Source: Neoscytalidium dimidiatum
Lineage: Eukaryota > Ascomycota > Dothideomycetes > Botryosphaeriales > Botryosphaeriaceae
Direction of reading: 5' to 3'
DNA length: 64,000 nt
Assembly: GCA_037367355.1 (NCBI GenBank)
Contig: CM074701.1
Span: 372,001 to 436,000 of the forward strand
Numbering within the stretch: the stretch's first letter is position 1; each line of letters opens with the position of its first letter. Below are positions 25,414 through 35,630 of the stretch, piece by piece. A program made the translations under genes and the position numbers. Below the pieces are notes generated by a model that was not told the DNA's origin, ran no database searches, and saw only the letters and a list, made by a program, of their open reading frames with translations.

Positions 25414-26830
25414 ATGTCAGAATCTGTGTCTGGTGAGTTCTACGAGCTCGTGGAGCTGCACGATCGAGAGTTCCAGAAATTTTCCATCGACAACCAAATA
25501 TACTGTGTACCGGTTGATGCAGTAAGTTTGATCTTCTCCTTCTAGTCTTCCCGCCGGCATCCCTGGCCATTTCTCCTGTTTGCAGAACGAGCGGTCGGTG
25601 AGGAGCCATGGTAGCCAGGGTATGCTGGGTTAGGCCAGAGAGGGGCGCTGAGGCAACAACAGGAAGAAGAAGAACGTCTTGAGAGCCAACATCAGATCCT
25701 ACGATATCTTTTCGACAACAGACTCTATTTTCCGCCCATTCAATACCCCACAAAGGTCCTCGAGTGCGGTTACGGCCGTGGAAACTGGGCTTTGGAAATG
25801 GCACAGGCCTATCCGGACTGCGAAGTGAGTTATCCCCTCATCCCGTGTTTGCCCTGAGACTGGAAATAGCACTGTAGATAAGAGCATTTGGCAGACTGGC
25901 AGGTGGCGATGCTTGGCGCGTGGGAGCACTGAACGGAACACCGTCCCCGCGCCCCTGCATCCCTGGGGCAGCCTTGGTACTTGCCGACAGAGAAAATTTT
26001 CGGCTAACACAACAGACAGGTCACAGCTGTCGACGTGTATCCCACCAATGAACTCCCTGACGACCAGCCGGACAACCTGGAAATCGAGGCGTGGGATCTC
26101 AACCAGACGCTCACGCCGACGTACAAGCCGAACGAATACGACCTGATTCACTCAAGATTTGTCGCCCCTGGCATACAACGAGACCGGTGGCGCAGCTATG
26201 TCCGCGACATAGCACGATTGCTGAAGCGTGGCGGCTGGGTCCAGATGGCCGAGTTCTATTACATCATCCAGTCGGATAGCGGGCTGTTAACGGACGAGCA
26301 TGCGTTGATGCAGTGGTCCAACGGTTACCGGTACACGATGGAGCGAGATAGAGACCCACGTGTGGGTCGACATTTGGGGCAATTGATGCGTTCAGCCGGG
26401 TTGGTCGACGTCCAGGAAGTCACATACCGGATGCCGATTGGAGGATGGTCAACAGGTAGGGCTTTTCGTCTGCGCATTCCGGTTTTGGGGAAGACGTGGT
26501 TGGGCATGCGGAGCTGCCTTCCGTATTGCCAGGCTGGTGTAACCTTCGGCTAACGGGGCGCGTCGCGGTAGATCCGAAACTCCAATGGGTGGGCCAGCAG
26601 AATCTGGAAAACATTGGCACCATGCTCGACTCCCTTGCAATCTGGCCTTTCACGGAGCGAATGGGCTGGTCCAAGGAGCAAGTGGCGGCACTGACGCAAC
26701 GGGCCAGGGCGGAAGCTGCCGATCTACGGCTCAAGCTGTACATCCCGCTGTAAGTTCGCCGCAACCCACGGGCGTGACCAAGATTGACGTGTGTCGCAGA
26801 ACGGTGGCCTGGGGACGGAAGCGAGCGTGA
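25414..26830 (+). CDS. LaeA/UMTA-type SAM-dependent methyltransferase
   Basis: Five exons (25414-25521, 25639-25824, 26020-26455, 26572-26749, 26800-26830) sum to 939 nt, giving 312 residues. The N-terminus (EFYELVELHDREFQKF) and EEEERLESQHQIL helix are typical of the fungal UMTA/LaeA-like family. SAM motif I is VLECGYGRGNWALEMA, followed by VTAVDVYP (motif II), then WDLN and YDLIHSRF, and RLLKRGGWVQMAE. The last exon is tiny (31 nt) and supplies the conserved end VAWGRK. The introns of 117, 195 and 116 nt are longer than elsewhere in the window. Some relatives act in secondary metabolism or its regulation; the substrate here is unknown. The gene stands alone between two gene-poor stretches, and I see no biosynthetic genes beside it. 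Confidence 0.85.
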
Positions 26831-27334
26831 ATCTTTGCGGGGAAGAAGTGGGTCTTCTTCGTCGGCGGTTAGCCACTAGAAAGGCCAGGCACTGCGCGTT
26901 AGACACGCGGGAGTGAGGTGCGAGATCGAACCAGCGGAGAGACGGCTAAGAGAACATGCAACAGATTGTTTTGGCGCGGCGTTTGTGATTAGGCGTTCTT
27001 CCTAGCATCCAGATTGAAATGCATTTCGTTTGCTGTCGAGTCTCGGTTGTCGGTGAGCCCGGACGTGCGGACGAGCAGAGAGGGCGAGGACCGAGGGAGC
27101 CGTGCCTCCTGGCAGTCGCCGCGCAGTGAGCCAGCGGGCGAGGACGCGAGGAGACGACACGACGTAGTCCAAAAAGAGGTGAGACAGGAGGGAGCGGCGA
27201 CTACAGCAGTGAACCCAGCAGCGGGCCGAATTGATACAGGGAAAGGCTCGAAGGCAGGCGGCAGGCGCCGGGCAGTCGAGGGGGCGTCAGGACTCGCGGC
27301 GGCAGACGCGGCATCACGCAGGCAAGCGGTGAGG

Positions 27335-27342
27335 TATATAAA
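27335..27342 (+). promoter_or_regulatory. Orphan TATA-like box
   Basis: TATATAAA stands out in an otherwise G+C-rich stretch. No recognisable coding sequence follows on the plus strand. It could mark a non-coding transcript or be chance. Confidence 0.25.
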
Positions 27343-28148
27343 CAGGTGAGTGCGGCGAAGCAGAGGCACAGGGTGGAGTGCGGTTAAAGTTTAGGGAGAT
27401 CATAGTGTACCGTGCCGCCGGGGATGCGGAATGCGGGCTCAGCGAGGCGAGCATGTTCCAGAAGGGCCAGAGCCGGCCTGGCCGTGCACGTTGGCGGGTC
27501 GTCAGTGACGAGATGGCTGGCGGCGTGCAGGGCGGCAGGGCGAGGGCGCTGGGCGGTTGGTGAGCAGGAATGGTCGGCAAGGCAGGTGTTAGACGCGCGG
27601 TTGCGGAGGATAAGAGCGCCCCGGCGGGCACGAAAAGGAGGACTGGCACACTGGGCCGGTGCGGGCTACCCAGCAGTCTGGGTCCGACATGTCATATCGA
27701 GGAAAGACTGAAGCAGATGTGGCACCTGGTCGGCTCAATTTCAAGGCGCATCCACGCCTCTCGTCCCAGTGCCATGACTCGGGCACGGCCGGAGGCATTG
27801 CACCAGACACGGCCGGAGATCGATCGCAGGCTGCTGCACGGCGGTCTGGCATGGCTCTGGGGATGCGGAGGATCGAGTGCTCACCGCATCGCTTGCGTCC
27901 GTGGGCCAGCAGCGCTGCACGATCATTGCCACGACGTCCAGAGGCACACACAGAAACACGGCCTGTCCAGGTGCAAGCCTGGGTCCACATCCCGGTTGAT
28001 CCGACCTCAAGAACCCTACCACGGCCGCGGAACTATCGACTTTGGATCCTAGCGCTCGCGGAAGGCGGCGCGCTGTTAGGCCCGCATAAGAATTCCAGCA
28101 CGTGCAGCCAGCTAACTCTGTCTGCCACCAGGTTCCAAATCCAGCGCT

Positions 28149-28240
28149 CAGCTCCCAGCTCCCCAGCTCCCCAGCTCCCAGCTCCAAGGCCCCAGGCCCC
28201 AGGCCCCAGGCCCCAGGCCCCAGGCCCCAGGCCCCAAGCC
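28149..28240. repeat. Minisatellite: CAGCTCC units followed by GGCCCCA units
   Basis: The block starts with imperfect CAGCTCC(C) copies (28149-28186). From about 28187 it becomes about seven near-perfect tandem copies of the 7-mer GGCCCCA. The strand asymmetry (C-rich on plus) is strong. Confidence 0.9.
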
Positions 28241-28331
28241 CGGGGTTAGCGTTGGCATATATCTCCCGCCTGTAAGCCCGGCCGGGGTTGCTCAATTCTC
28301 CTTCCCATGCGCTCTCCTTTTGCGAGACGAG

Positions 28332-28420
28332 ACGCCGCCGCCGCCGCACAGCAAAGCAAAGCAAAGCAAAGCAAAGCAAAGCACAGCGCAGCGCAGCACA
28401 GCGCAGCACAGCACAGCACG
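28332..28420. repeat. Compound microsatellite: GCC, GCAAA, GCRCA units
   Basis: A short GCC run is followed by six tandem GCAAA units (28351-28380). About eight GCACA/GCGCA units follow (28381-28420). The pentamers share a GC..A frame, suggesting stepwise mutation of one pentanucleotide array. Confidence 0.9.
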
Positions 28421-29636
28421 CTGCGCTGCCACCCAGCTCACCGCGCACAGCGCACCGCAGGCTCCTTCCTCCCGTGCCCTCTCCACCGCCCTGCCCGACA
28501 TCAGCCGAGACCGCAGCCCAACGACGATCCATCATCAGACTCAACGACGGGTGGACGGCCAGCATGGCGTACCAGCTCGCGCGCTGACAGATAGTTGCTG
28601 CCGCGCGCGCGCTGCCGCCGTCGTTCGCCGCCCCTGACTCGCGCTACCGCCGCCGTCATCGTCAGGCCCGCGGCCCGCGACTGGGCCAGGCCGAGCAAAA
28701 AAGCAATTCCGAAAGAGCCGACTCCGCGCCGCCCAAGCTGCAGCAGCCCGCCCATCCTCTGCTCGACAACGGTGCGTCTACAGGCGGGCGCTGGTCTTAC
28801 GCTAGCCACATCCGGAGCATCACGTGATGCCGCCGGCTGCCCAGATGCTGCGCCTGATCGGGACGCATAACGGCGGCGGCAGAGGAGCGGGCGACGCACC
28901 TGCAATGCATGTATTAGGCTTTCGGCACGCGTAGCGATGCAGTCTGACGCGTCCAAGGCGCTGCTCTTATCAGGTGCCGTCCTGCTGCAGCTTTCCAATG
29001 CCGCCGTAGAACCACACCTCGCCCGAGCCTCGCCTCCGCCCCGGACCAAGTGGTTCCAGAGTTGGACAACGCCGCCGACGATGCCGGACGCTGCCCCGAC
29101 CTCCAGCCTCCAGCCTCCAGCCTCCACCTCCCCCCCCTCCACCCTCTCCACCCCGCAGCCCCGGCCGGCACCCGTCAGCCACCCTTGATCTTTACAGCCT
29201 TGACAAGCAAGCCACACTGTCATCCAACTCCAGGGATCGACGTCTGCTCATCTATTACAGCTTTCGGCAAGGCGCTTTAAAGTACGAGCCGTTGGTGCGC
29301 TCTCCCCTCTCACCCAGGGTTCCTGATCTGCCTTTTAGCCTGTTGTGCGCCTCCGCCACCGCCGGACGTACGGCCAGTTCGCTTAGAGCCTCCTCACTCC
29401 GCTTGTTTCGTGCATTTTCGTGTGTTTCTCCGCCAGGAACCGCGCCCGCACCTCTCCCACGCGCCCATAATACCCGCCTAGTAGCCTCTTGGTTCAGGCC
29501 GTGCACCCCAAGCATGACCGGAGTGTGTCATCCGTTCCTGTCATGTCATGTCAAGCAACGCTGCTATGCCATGCTAAGGGAGCCCCACTAAGTAACGGCC
29601 TGGATTGCGGGGTGACCGGAAGAGGAGTTGTTGGTG

Positions 29637-29642
29637 TATAAA
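29637..29642 (+). promoter_or_regulatory. TATA box of the esterase gene
   Basis: TATAAA lies 111 bases before the start codon at 29753, a normal distance for a fungal promoter. Confidence 0.5.
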
Positions 29643-29752
29643 TGGAAGCGGCACGCCGCGGCATCTCTACCATCTCTCGTGCATCAGAAAAGCTTGGTGG
29701 CCTGTTCTATTACGCCTAATTCTAAATTCTCCGTTTTGCTCGCTTGATCATC

Positions 29753-31055
29753 ATGGTTGTCTCTCCACTTGTCAGCCCTTTGCTTACCCTCTTGGCGGTC
29801 ACTGCTACGGCGATCCCGGCACCGCAGGAATTCCCGCCCCCACCACTCCCAGGTGATGGATCCTGGAATTTGGCAAAGTTTACGAGTTTGGTCGCTTTTG
29901 GTGATAGTTACACGGACGAGTCGCGGTTAGCCTATTTTATCTCTACCGGAGGTCAAGCACCACCTGTTGGATGGATTGGGCCTGAGGTACGGATAGCGCA
30001 TTACATCGGTCACGAAGAGAACTATCGTCGCTCATGCCAAAGCAGAGTAACTCCACCTCGACCGGCGGTCGAATCTGGCCTCGTTATGTGGCAGACTACA
30101 CCGGAGCCAATCTCTACGACTATGCCGTGTCTGGTGCGGTCTGTTCCAACAAGCAGGTCAGCCGTTACCTGCAGTCGATCAACGGCCCGTTCCCAGACGT
30201 CGAGGGCTACGAAATCCCAGCCTTCCTTGCCGACAAGGCTTTCACTGCCAATGGTACTTCTGTTCTCAACATCCCCGACGCGGAAACCGTTTACAGCATG
30301 TGGATCGGCACAAATGATCTTGGCGGCAACGCTTTTCTGACTGAATCGCAAACCCCTGGTCTCACCATTGTCGACTACATCAACTGCGTCTATACCCAAT
30401 TCGACACAGTATGTCCACAGGAAATTCTCACCCTGACAGCATATCCAGAACTAATCTATTTTCCAGCTCTACCAAAACGGAGCGCGCTATTTTGTCCTGA
30501 TGAATCTTGCTCCACTCCAACTTGCTCCCGTCTACGCCACGCCCGAGCGTGGCGGCGTTGGTCAGTACCAGAACGTGACGGAGACGAGCTACCGCATGAA
30601 GAACCAGGTCAACCTCGCCAATGATGTCTACAAGTACCAGACACCATACGAGCAGCTGATTGCCAAGCGTTATCCGGACGCACATTTCGCCATTTTCGAC
30701 ATGTATAGCCTGGTACGTTTCGTCGATGTGTCCCATCCATCGCAACATGACTTCAAATCTCTTTAAAGATTGAGCGGCGTCTGTTTTTTTTTTCTTTCCT
30801 TTTTTGGCGATGACGTTGCTGACAGGTGCTGTGTAGCTCACGGATATTTATATCAACCCCGCCAACTATCTAAACGGAACCGCCCCGTTGAACGTGGAGA
30901 GCTATATCACCGCCAACGCGACCTTGTCTTTGACCGATCGCGATAGCTACATGTGGTACGATGCACTGCATCCTAGCGAGCAGACTGACCGCGTGATTGC
31001 AGCAAACTTTGTAGAAGTAATTAAAGGAACAAGCAAGTGGGCGACGTACTGGTGA
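29753..31055 (+). CDS. Secreted GDSL/SGNH esterase (CE16-like acetylesterase)
   Basis: Four exons (29753-29986, 30043-30408, 30467-30712, 30837-31055) sum to 1065 nt, giving 354 residues; all three introns are phase 0, and the first acceptor could instead be 3 nt later. A signal peptide (1-20) is followed by SGNH block I FGDSYTDE (Ser52), block II YDYAVSGA, block III GTND (GTNDLGGNAF) and block V DALHPSEQ, which supplies the catalytic Asp and His. CE16 enzymes remove acetyl groups from plant-derived oligosaccharides outside the cell; the exact substrate is inferred. Many N-x-S/T sites fit a secreted glycoprotein. A TATA box lies 111 bases upstream. It is unlinked to other plant-wall enzymes in this window. 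Confidence 0.9.
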
Positions 31056-31624
31056 TAGCCAGGAACCCTGTGTAGATATACAGCCGCACAATAATAATCT
31101 GAGCGGCCCCTCATGAATGAAACGAATGATCTTCTTATTCATAGGTCCATTTTTCCATATAGGTCTCAAGTGTTCTGGCTAATCAGGACAGGAAACGTGA
31201 TACGGGTATCACTTCTAAAAACAGAATAATAATGATCCATGCACGCAAACTCCTACGACAACATTCCCATCCCTCTGGAAGAACAGTCACTCACACTCGA
31301 CACTCATACCAATTTTTTATGCATCCTGAGAGGGTGAAATTCAAACTACCCTCCTTGAATATCCGCGCCTGACCGGCCGAGCCCCGCGCCCCGCACTTCG
31401 CTGAACCACTACAGCGGCCGCATTCCGCGGCTGGCACCGGCATACTGTGCTGTACGCAACATCACCATACCCGTGAAGCCGACGCATACTGAAATATTAC
31501 TGTGCGCATATTCAATGGATTCCCATATATAACCCGACCCTAAACCTCCCAAACACCAACTAACAAACTAATCACACACGCACCGCATACCCTCCCTTCC
31601 CAAACCCAGCCCGCCACCCACACA
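31056..31624. other. Intergenic, upstream of the isomerase gene
   Basis: No gene was recognised. The last ~100 bases are C/A-rich, a common feature just before fungal start codons. Confidence 0.6.
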
Positions 31625-32506
31625 ATGACGAGCGCACCAACAACCACCTCCCCCTCCCCCTCCTCGCCCTCCTCCTCCCCCTCCAACCAACCCACCCTCC
31701 ACCTCCACACCTACTTCCGCTCCTCCTGCTCCGGCCGCCTGCGCATCGCCCTGCACCTCAAACACCTCCCCTTCACCACGACCGCCATCCACCTCCTGCG
31801 CGGGGAGCAGACCTCGCCCAGCTACACGTCGCTCAACCCCTCCGGCACGGTGCCGACCCTCACGCATAACAACAACACGTCGTCGTCCTCCTCCTCTCCT
31901 CCCGTCGTGATAACGCAATCCGTCGCCGCGCTCGAATACCTCGACGAAGCCTTCCCGGCGACGCGGCCGCTCTACCCGCCGGCGTCGGACCCGCGCGCGC
32001 GCGCGGCCGTGCGCACGCTGGTCGGCATGGTCGCGTGCGACGTGCAGCCGGTGACGAACGCGAAGACGATCAGGGCGGCGAAGGAGCTCGGGGGCGACGG
32101 GGCGGCCGGGTGGGCGCGGGAGTGGACGACGCGGGGGCTGGACGCGGTGGAGGCGATGCTGCGGAGGACGCAGGAAGGGGTGGCCGAGGGGGAGGCGCGG
32201 GTGTGCGTGCCGCGGGCGGGGGTGAGCGCGGCGGATGTGTGTTTGGTGCCTGCTGTGTGAGTGGTATATTTCTTTTTTTTTTTCCTGGTCTCTATTTTTT
32301 TTGGGGGGGGTGGGGCGGGAATACGGATGTTTCGAGTGCTGGCTGACGGTGTGATGGGCAGGTGGGCGGCGCAGCGGTGGGGCTGCGATCTGGAGCGGTG
32401 GCCGAGGATTATGGGCGTGCAGAGGTATATGGAGGGGTTGGAGGAGGTGCGGAAGGCGCATTGGAGGAGGCAGGACGATACGCCCGAGGAGTTCAGGGAG
32501 GACTGA
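31625..32506 (+). CDS. Maleylacetoacetate isomerase (zeta-class GST)
   Basis: Two exons (31625-32256, 32362-32506; intron 105 nt) sum to 777 nt, giving 258 residues. After a Ser/Pro/Thr-rich N-terminal extension of ~22 residues, a thioredoxin-fold GST N-domain carries the zeta signature SSCSGR (33-38), whose Ser/Cys bind glutathione, then LNPSGTVPTL and QSVAALEYLDE. The C-domain has the second zeta hallmark, NAKTIRAAKELG. The enzyme converts maleylacetoacetate to fumarylacetoacetate in phenylalanine/tyrosine catabolism, in the cytosol. A Ser-rich insert (~82-92) lies between the P-loop and QS motifs. The homogentisate dioxygenase and fumarylacetoacetase genes that often accompany it in fungi are not in this window. 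Confidence 0.9.
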
Positions 32507-32694
32507 CTGGGACTGAGAGGTTTTGGAGTGGGGCGAAAGATCGTTGAAAGAGCTCAGACAGTGTAGGAGAAAAATGCATTCGAGGCGGAGTATTGGGCAC
32601 TACAATGCTCTGATAACTACGGGGGAAGGAAGGCGGAAGCGCCTGGGTATCTTCGGACTGGAATGGAATGAAAAATGGGCATGTGGAATCTCGT

Positions 32695-33480
32695 TTACGT
32701 CGCTGTAGGCGCGGCATCCAACCAGGCCCAAGTGACAGTGACTCTGCCGCTGGCAATCGGCGCCAGCTTTTCGAAAGCGCCGGGGCTGACGTCAATATCG
32801 GTGGGTTCGCAACCAGTGCCTGCAGATCGGATGTTAGCAATCCAGCGATATTTCGACCCAGCCATTGCGTGGTGAAGTGGCCACTTACATCTATCCACGA
32901 CCATCAAATCCACGCTTCTCTCAGCGCTGACATCCTCATTGAACCTGCGCGCCCTAATCTTCTTGCCGCAAAGCACCACCTGATTTGGGTCGGAGCCCGT
33001 CTGCACCTCGTTCCAGATCTTCCACGACAGCGATACAATATCGTCAGTGTCCGTTGATGTCTCGCCACAAGCTCCCAAGCCGGGATTATAGAAAGTCAGG
33101 TCGCCAACATGCTGGTCGGAATTGTTTGGTAGAGGAAGGTTCTCGCTGCCACTGCTGATCGTTAGCACCATTGCCCGCGAATCGTCGCGATTTTGAGCCA
33201 CAGACCTCGTTTTCGACAGTCCAACACCCAATCCCACAGCTAAAGCGATTATAGCGAGCAGGACACCAAGCAGTGCCAGCAAGAAGGTGCGGCGCTTGAG
33301 ACCAAGGTACTTCCTGTGTGGTGGGCAGACAGCGTCGAATTTGGTGCGCAAAGTCTCGCCGAAGGAGCGCTTGAGGCCAGAGCCTTGAGCGCCCTGGGCT
33401 GCGGGCTCCCAGTCGGGGACTTGAGTCGCATGCGCGGGCTGCGTGGTGGGCAGCGTCGCTTCTTCTTTGCTCTCGGCCAT
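32695..33480 (-). CDS. Membrane-anchored double-psi beta-barrel (RlpA/expansin-like) protein
   Basis: Two exons (33480-32889, 32819-32695) sum to 717 nt, giving 238 residues. A cytoplasmic N-terminus (1-65) is followed by one membrane segment (66-88, Leu/Ala/Val/Gly-rich) and an outer DPBB domain with GDLTFYNPGLGACGE, a VVDRC segment and a C-terminal VTVTWAWLDA strand. Fungal members of this type are cell-surface proteins of unclear role; expansin-like wall loosening is possible. The 69-nt intron 32820-32888 has no in-frame stop and a length divisible by three, so an unspliced message would also encode a full protein with 23 extra residues between the DRC motif and the last strands. Confidence 0.85.
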   Translation of the reverse strand: MAESKEEATLPTTQPAHATQVPDWEPAAQGAQGSGLKRSFGETLRTKFDAVCPPHRKYLGLKRRTFLLALLGVLLAIIALAVGLGVGLSKTRSVAQNRDDSRAMVLTISSGSENLPLPNNSDQHVGDLTFYNPGLGACGETSTDTDDIVSLSWKIWNEVQTGSDPNQVVLCGKKIRARRFNEDVSAERSVDLMVVDRCKWPLHHAMAGSKYRWIANIRSAGTGCEPTDIDVSPGAFEKLAPIASGRVTVTWAWLDAAPTAT

Positions 33481-34272
33481 TTCGGTAGGCAGACGAGAGG
33501 GTGATCGCTGGCTGGGCTTGACGCGGACGAGGTAGAGACTGGAAGGGAGCGAGCGCGCTGTTACTCACGGGTGCGCATGATGGTGCTAAAGAGGGGAGGC
33601 GGTTAAGAGAGCAATTGGGGCGGGAATGGAACAGGGAAGGCGTCGCGGTGTGCCTTGATTGTTTGCGCGCGCTTGACAGAAGGGCCCCGGGGCGGCTTGC
33701 TCAGGAACAGCCCACGCCCCCAATCTCCGCTCTCCGCCCGCCCGCTGGCGCAATCTAAAATTTGAGCTTATCTGCCTAGCGCCCAGCCACCATCCCAACC
33801 CCACGCTAGCCACTCCATCGTCATCATCACCATCCATTGGTTTCGATTCTCCTCCGAATATCACCGTTCCGCCTAGCCTCTCGACTCAATGACCAGTATG
33901 CCGATAAGCATCTTCCAATAGGGCCCATTAGAGTCAGGCGTTCTCCCAGCGGCCCATCATAATCATGTGGCTTTCATCACCCTAACGACCGGACGATGCC
34001 GGCCTAGCCACTCTCCATCAAGGCAATGCCTCCATTTCACACAAACAATCAAATTCCACACGAAGATGAACCAAAGATGCCGAAACAAGTGCATATTCGC
34101 AATGGGAGCCATGCATCTCCCAGGCCAGACCCTCTATCTAAGTAAGGCCTTTGTGGTATAATCGCAATCAAAGAAAAGCACACATCACCGCGCTCCTCGC
34201 AGACTGCCCGACACCACTTCCTCCATCGTCAGAACCATCGCCACTCTCTGCCACTGCCTCCTCATCGGGCAG
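33481..34272. other. Intergenic spacer
   Basis: It holds the 5' region of the DPBB gene and the 3' region of the next minus-strand gene. No gene was recognised. Confidence 0.55.
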
Positions 34273-34755
34273 CTAGTACAGGCCGATGCAAATGTCACCC
34301 CTCACCCTCGCCGTCAGGTGGATCTCGGCCTCCAGGTCGAGCTTGATGCCGACCAGCAGAGCCGCCGACTTCTGGTTGCCGTGCTCGTCCGTTGCACCCT
34401 TGAGGAGCGAGCCTATCGAGCAAATGTCAGCATTAATGTATCCTCGACGTCGTTAGACCAGAGTCTTACCAGCTGGCTGAGCGAGGTTGGCCGAGGAGGG
34501 AGGCGGAGGCAGATGCGAGCCGGGCTGGTGCTGGCCGACCTTGCCGTCCTTGCTGTTGACTAGGGCGCGGCGGCCACCGCGGGCTTGGCCGTCCGAGTCG
34601 GTGTCGCTGTTGTAGGCAGGGCCCGTGGGGTTGCCGAAGGGGGCAGTGGTGGTGGTGGTGGGGTTGGTGCTGTGCGGAAGCCGTGAGTTCATGCGATCTA
34701 AAGAGGGGGAAAGGTGCGTGCGTGCGTGCGTGCGTGCGTACCTGGGAGTAGACAT
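34273..34755 (-). CDS. Small conserved fungal protein of unknown function
   Basis: Three exons (34755-34742, 34669-34470, 34412-34273) sum to 354 nt, giving 117 residues. The first exon has only 14 nt. The N-terminal two thirds are low-complexity (Thr/Pro/Ser/Asp/Gly), followed by a compact, probably beta-strand C-terminus: LLKGATDEHGNQKSAALLVG, IKLDLEAEIHLTARVRG, then DICIGLY. That amphipathic end is the conserved-looking part. The first intron (34670-34741) carries a tandem GTGC/GCAC tract next to its donor. I do not recognise a function. A TATA-like TATATAAG lies about 170 bases upstream (minus strand, 34926-34933). Confidence 0.75.
34715..34741. repeat. GTGC tetranucleotide repeat in an intron
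   Basis: About six GTGC units abut the splice donor of the first intron of the small gene on the minus strand. Length changes here could affect donor use. Confidence 0.8.
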
Positions 34756-35630
34756 CTTTACGGTTGGTTGAGAGGGAAGTGTTCGATTAAGATTATTTCT
34801 GAGAGGCGTCGAAAGTCGGAACCGGCCGGCTTCTTCGGTAATGAGTTCAATGGAGAGGTGGTGGTGGTGGTGGTGGTGGAGAGTGCTGTTTGCTGATGAT
34901 TCTTCCACGTTCACGTCCTGCCCATCTTATATACCGTCTTTGGACAGCTCTTCGGTGTTGTGGCACTTTGGGCTCGCCGCATCCTTCGAGTTCCAGACAC
35001 CACTATCGACGACGCCAAGTCGGCACGCATGAACCCCCTTCGCCCCTTGGCTTGGGCAAGTATCATTCGACGGGGCCACCCGCAAGCGCCTCCAGCAAAC
35101 GCGATAGCCAGGTGAAGATGGCGAGGCCTTGCAGCTCATGCACAGTTGAAGCAGACCAGCCGCATTCTCGAACGGGAAAGAAGCTTGGGCCTGGCGGCGG
35201 CGCAGGGGTCCTGAAACGGGACGGGTCTCGCACCCTGCCGCGTAGCAGACGTCTGATCTGAGTATCACGCGATACTTTGTCGCTCACGCTCGGCAGCTGT
35301 ATGCGGTGGGCATCTCGTCGCGATGCTCAGTGCTTATCGCGCTGGTCTATGGCGGCGCCGACTCAGATCTGCAACACTCAACCCGCCTCCGCGCATCTCG
35401 ACATTCCCGGACGCGAAACTCGCCTTCAGAAGTCCCTGCATATGATCTGCAGTGGACCATATTGCCACCTTCTGGCCTGAGAATTGCACAACTTATCATA
35501 CTTTGCACCATCAGCACCACAATTCATGCAAGAATCCCAAAGGGAATGAGAGGCCAAGACCCACACGCCAGACCACCATCACCACCATCACCATTATCGC
35601 CCTCAGCAGTACCAGAAACAACAGTTCACA
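34756..35630. other. Intergenic, divergent promoters
   Basis: This lies between the small minus-strand gene and the plus-strand unknown at 35631. A GGT-repeat tract occurs near 34857-34880. No further gene was recognised. Confidence 0.55.

Larger units (their letters stand above)
26831..29752. other. G+C-rich, repeat-bearing region without a supported gene
   Basis: Long Arg/Ala/Ser/Gln-rich shadow frames occur in all phases, the expected effect of high G+C and simple repeats. Two low-complexity blocks lie at 28149-28240 and 28332-28420. A TATATAAA at 27335-27342 is followed by no convincing gene. The last 120 bases are the esterase promoter. Confidence 0.6.

Noticed and set aside
24755..25804. 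349-codon minus-strand frame
   Set aside because: It overlaps the start of the methyltransferase on the other strand and has no recognisable domain or conserved-looking pattern.
26880..26995. T-arm-like word on the minus strand (GGTTCGAT) suggesting a tRNA
   Set aside because: No matching A box, anticodon arm or acceptor stem at the right spacing.
27741..28565. 274-codon minus-strand frame
   Set aside because: It spans both simple-repeat arrays, and its residues are repeat translations (Leu-Gly-Pro-Gly, Cys-Ala-Val-Leu).
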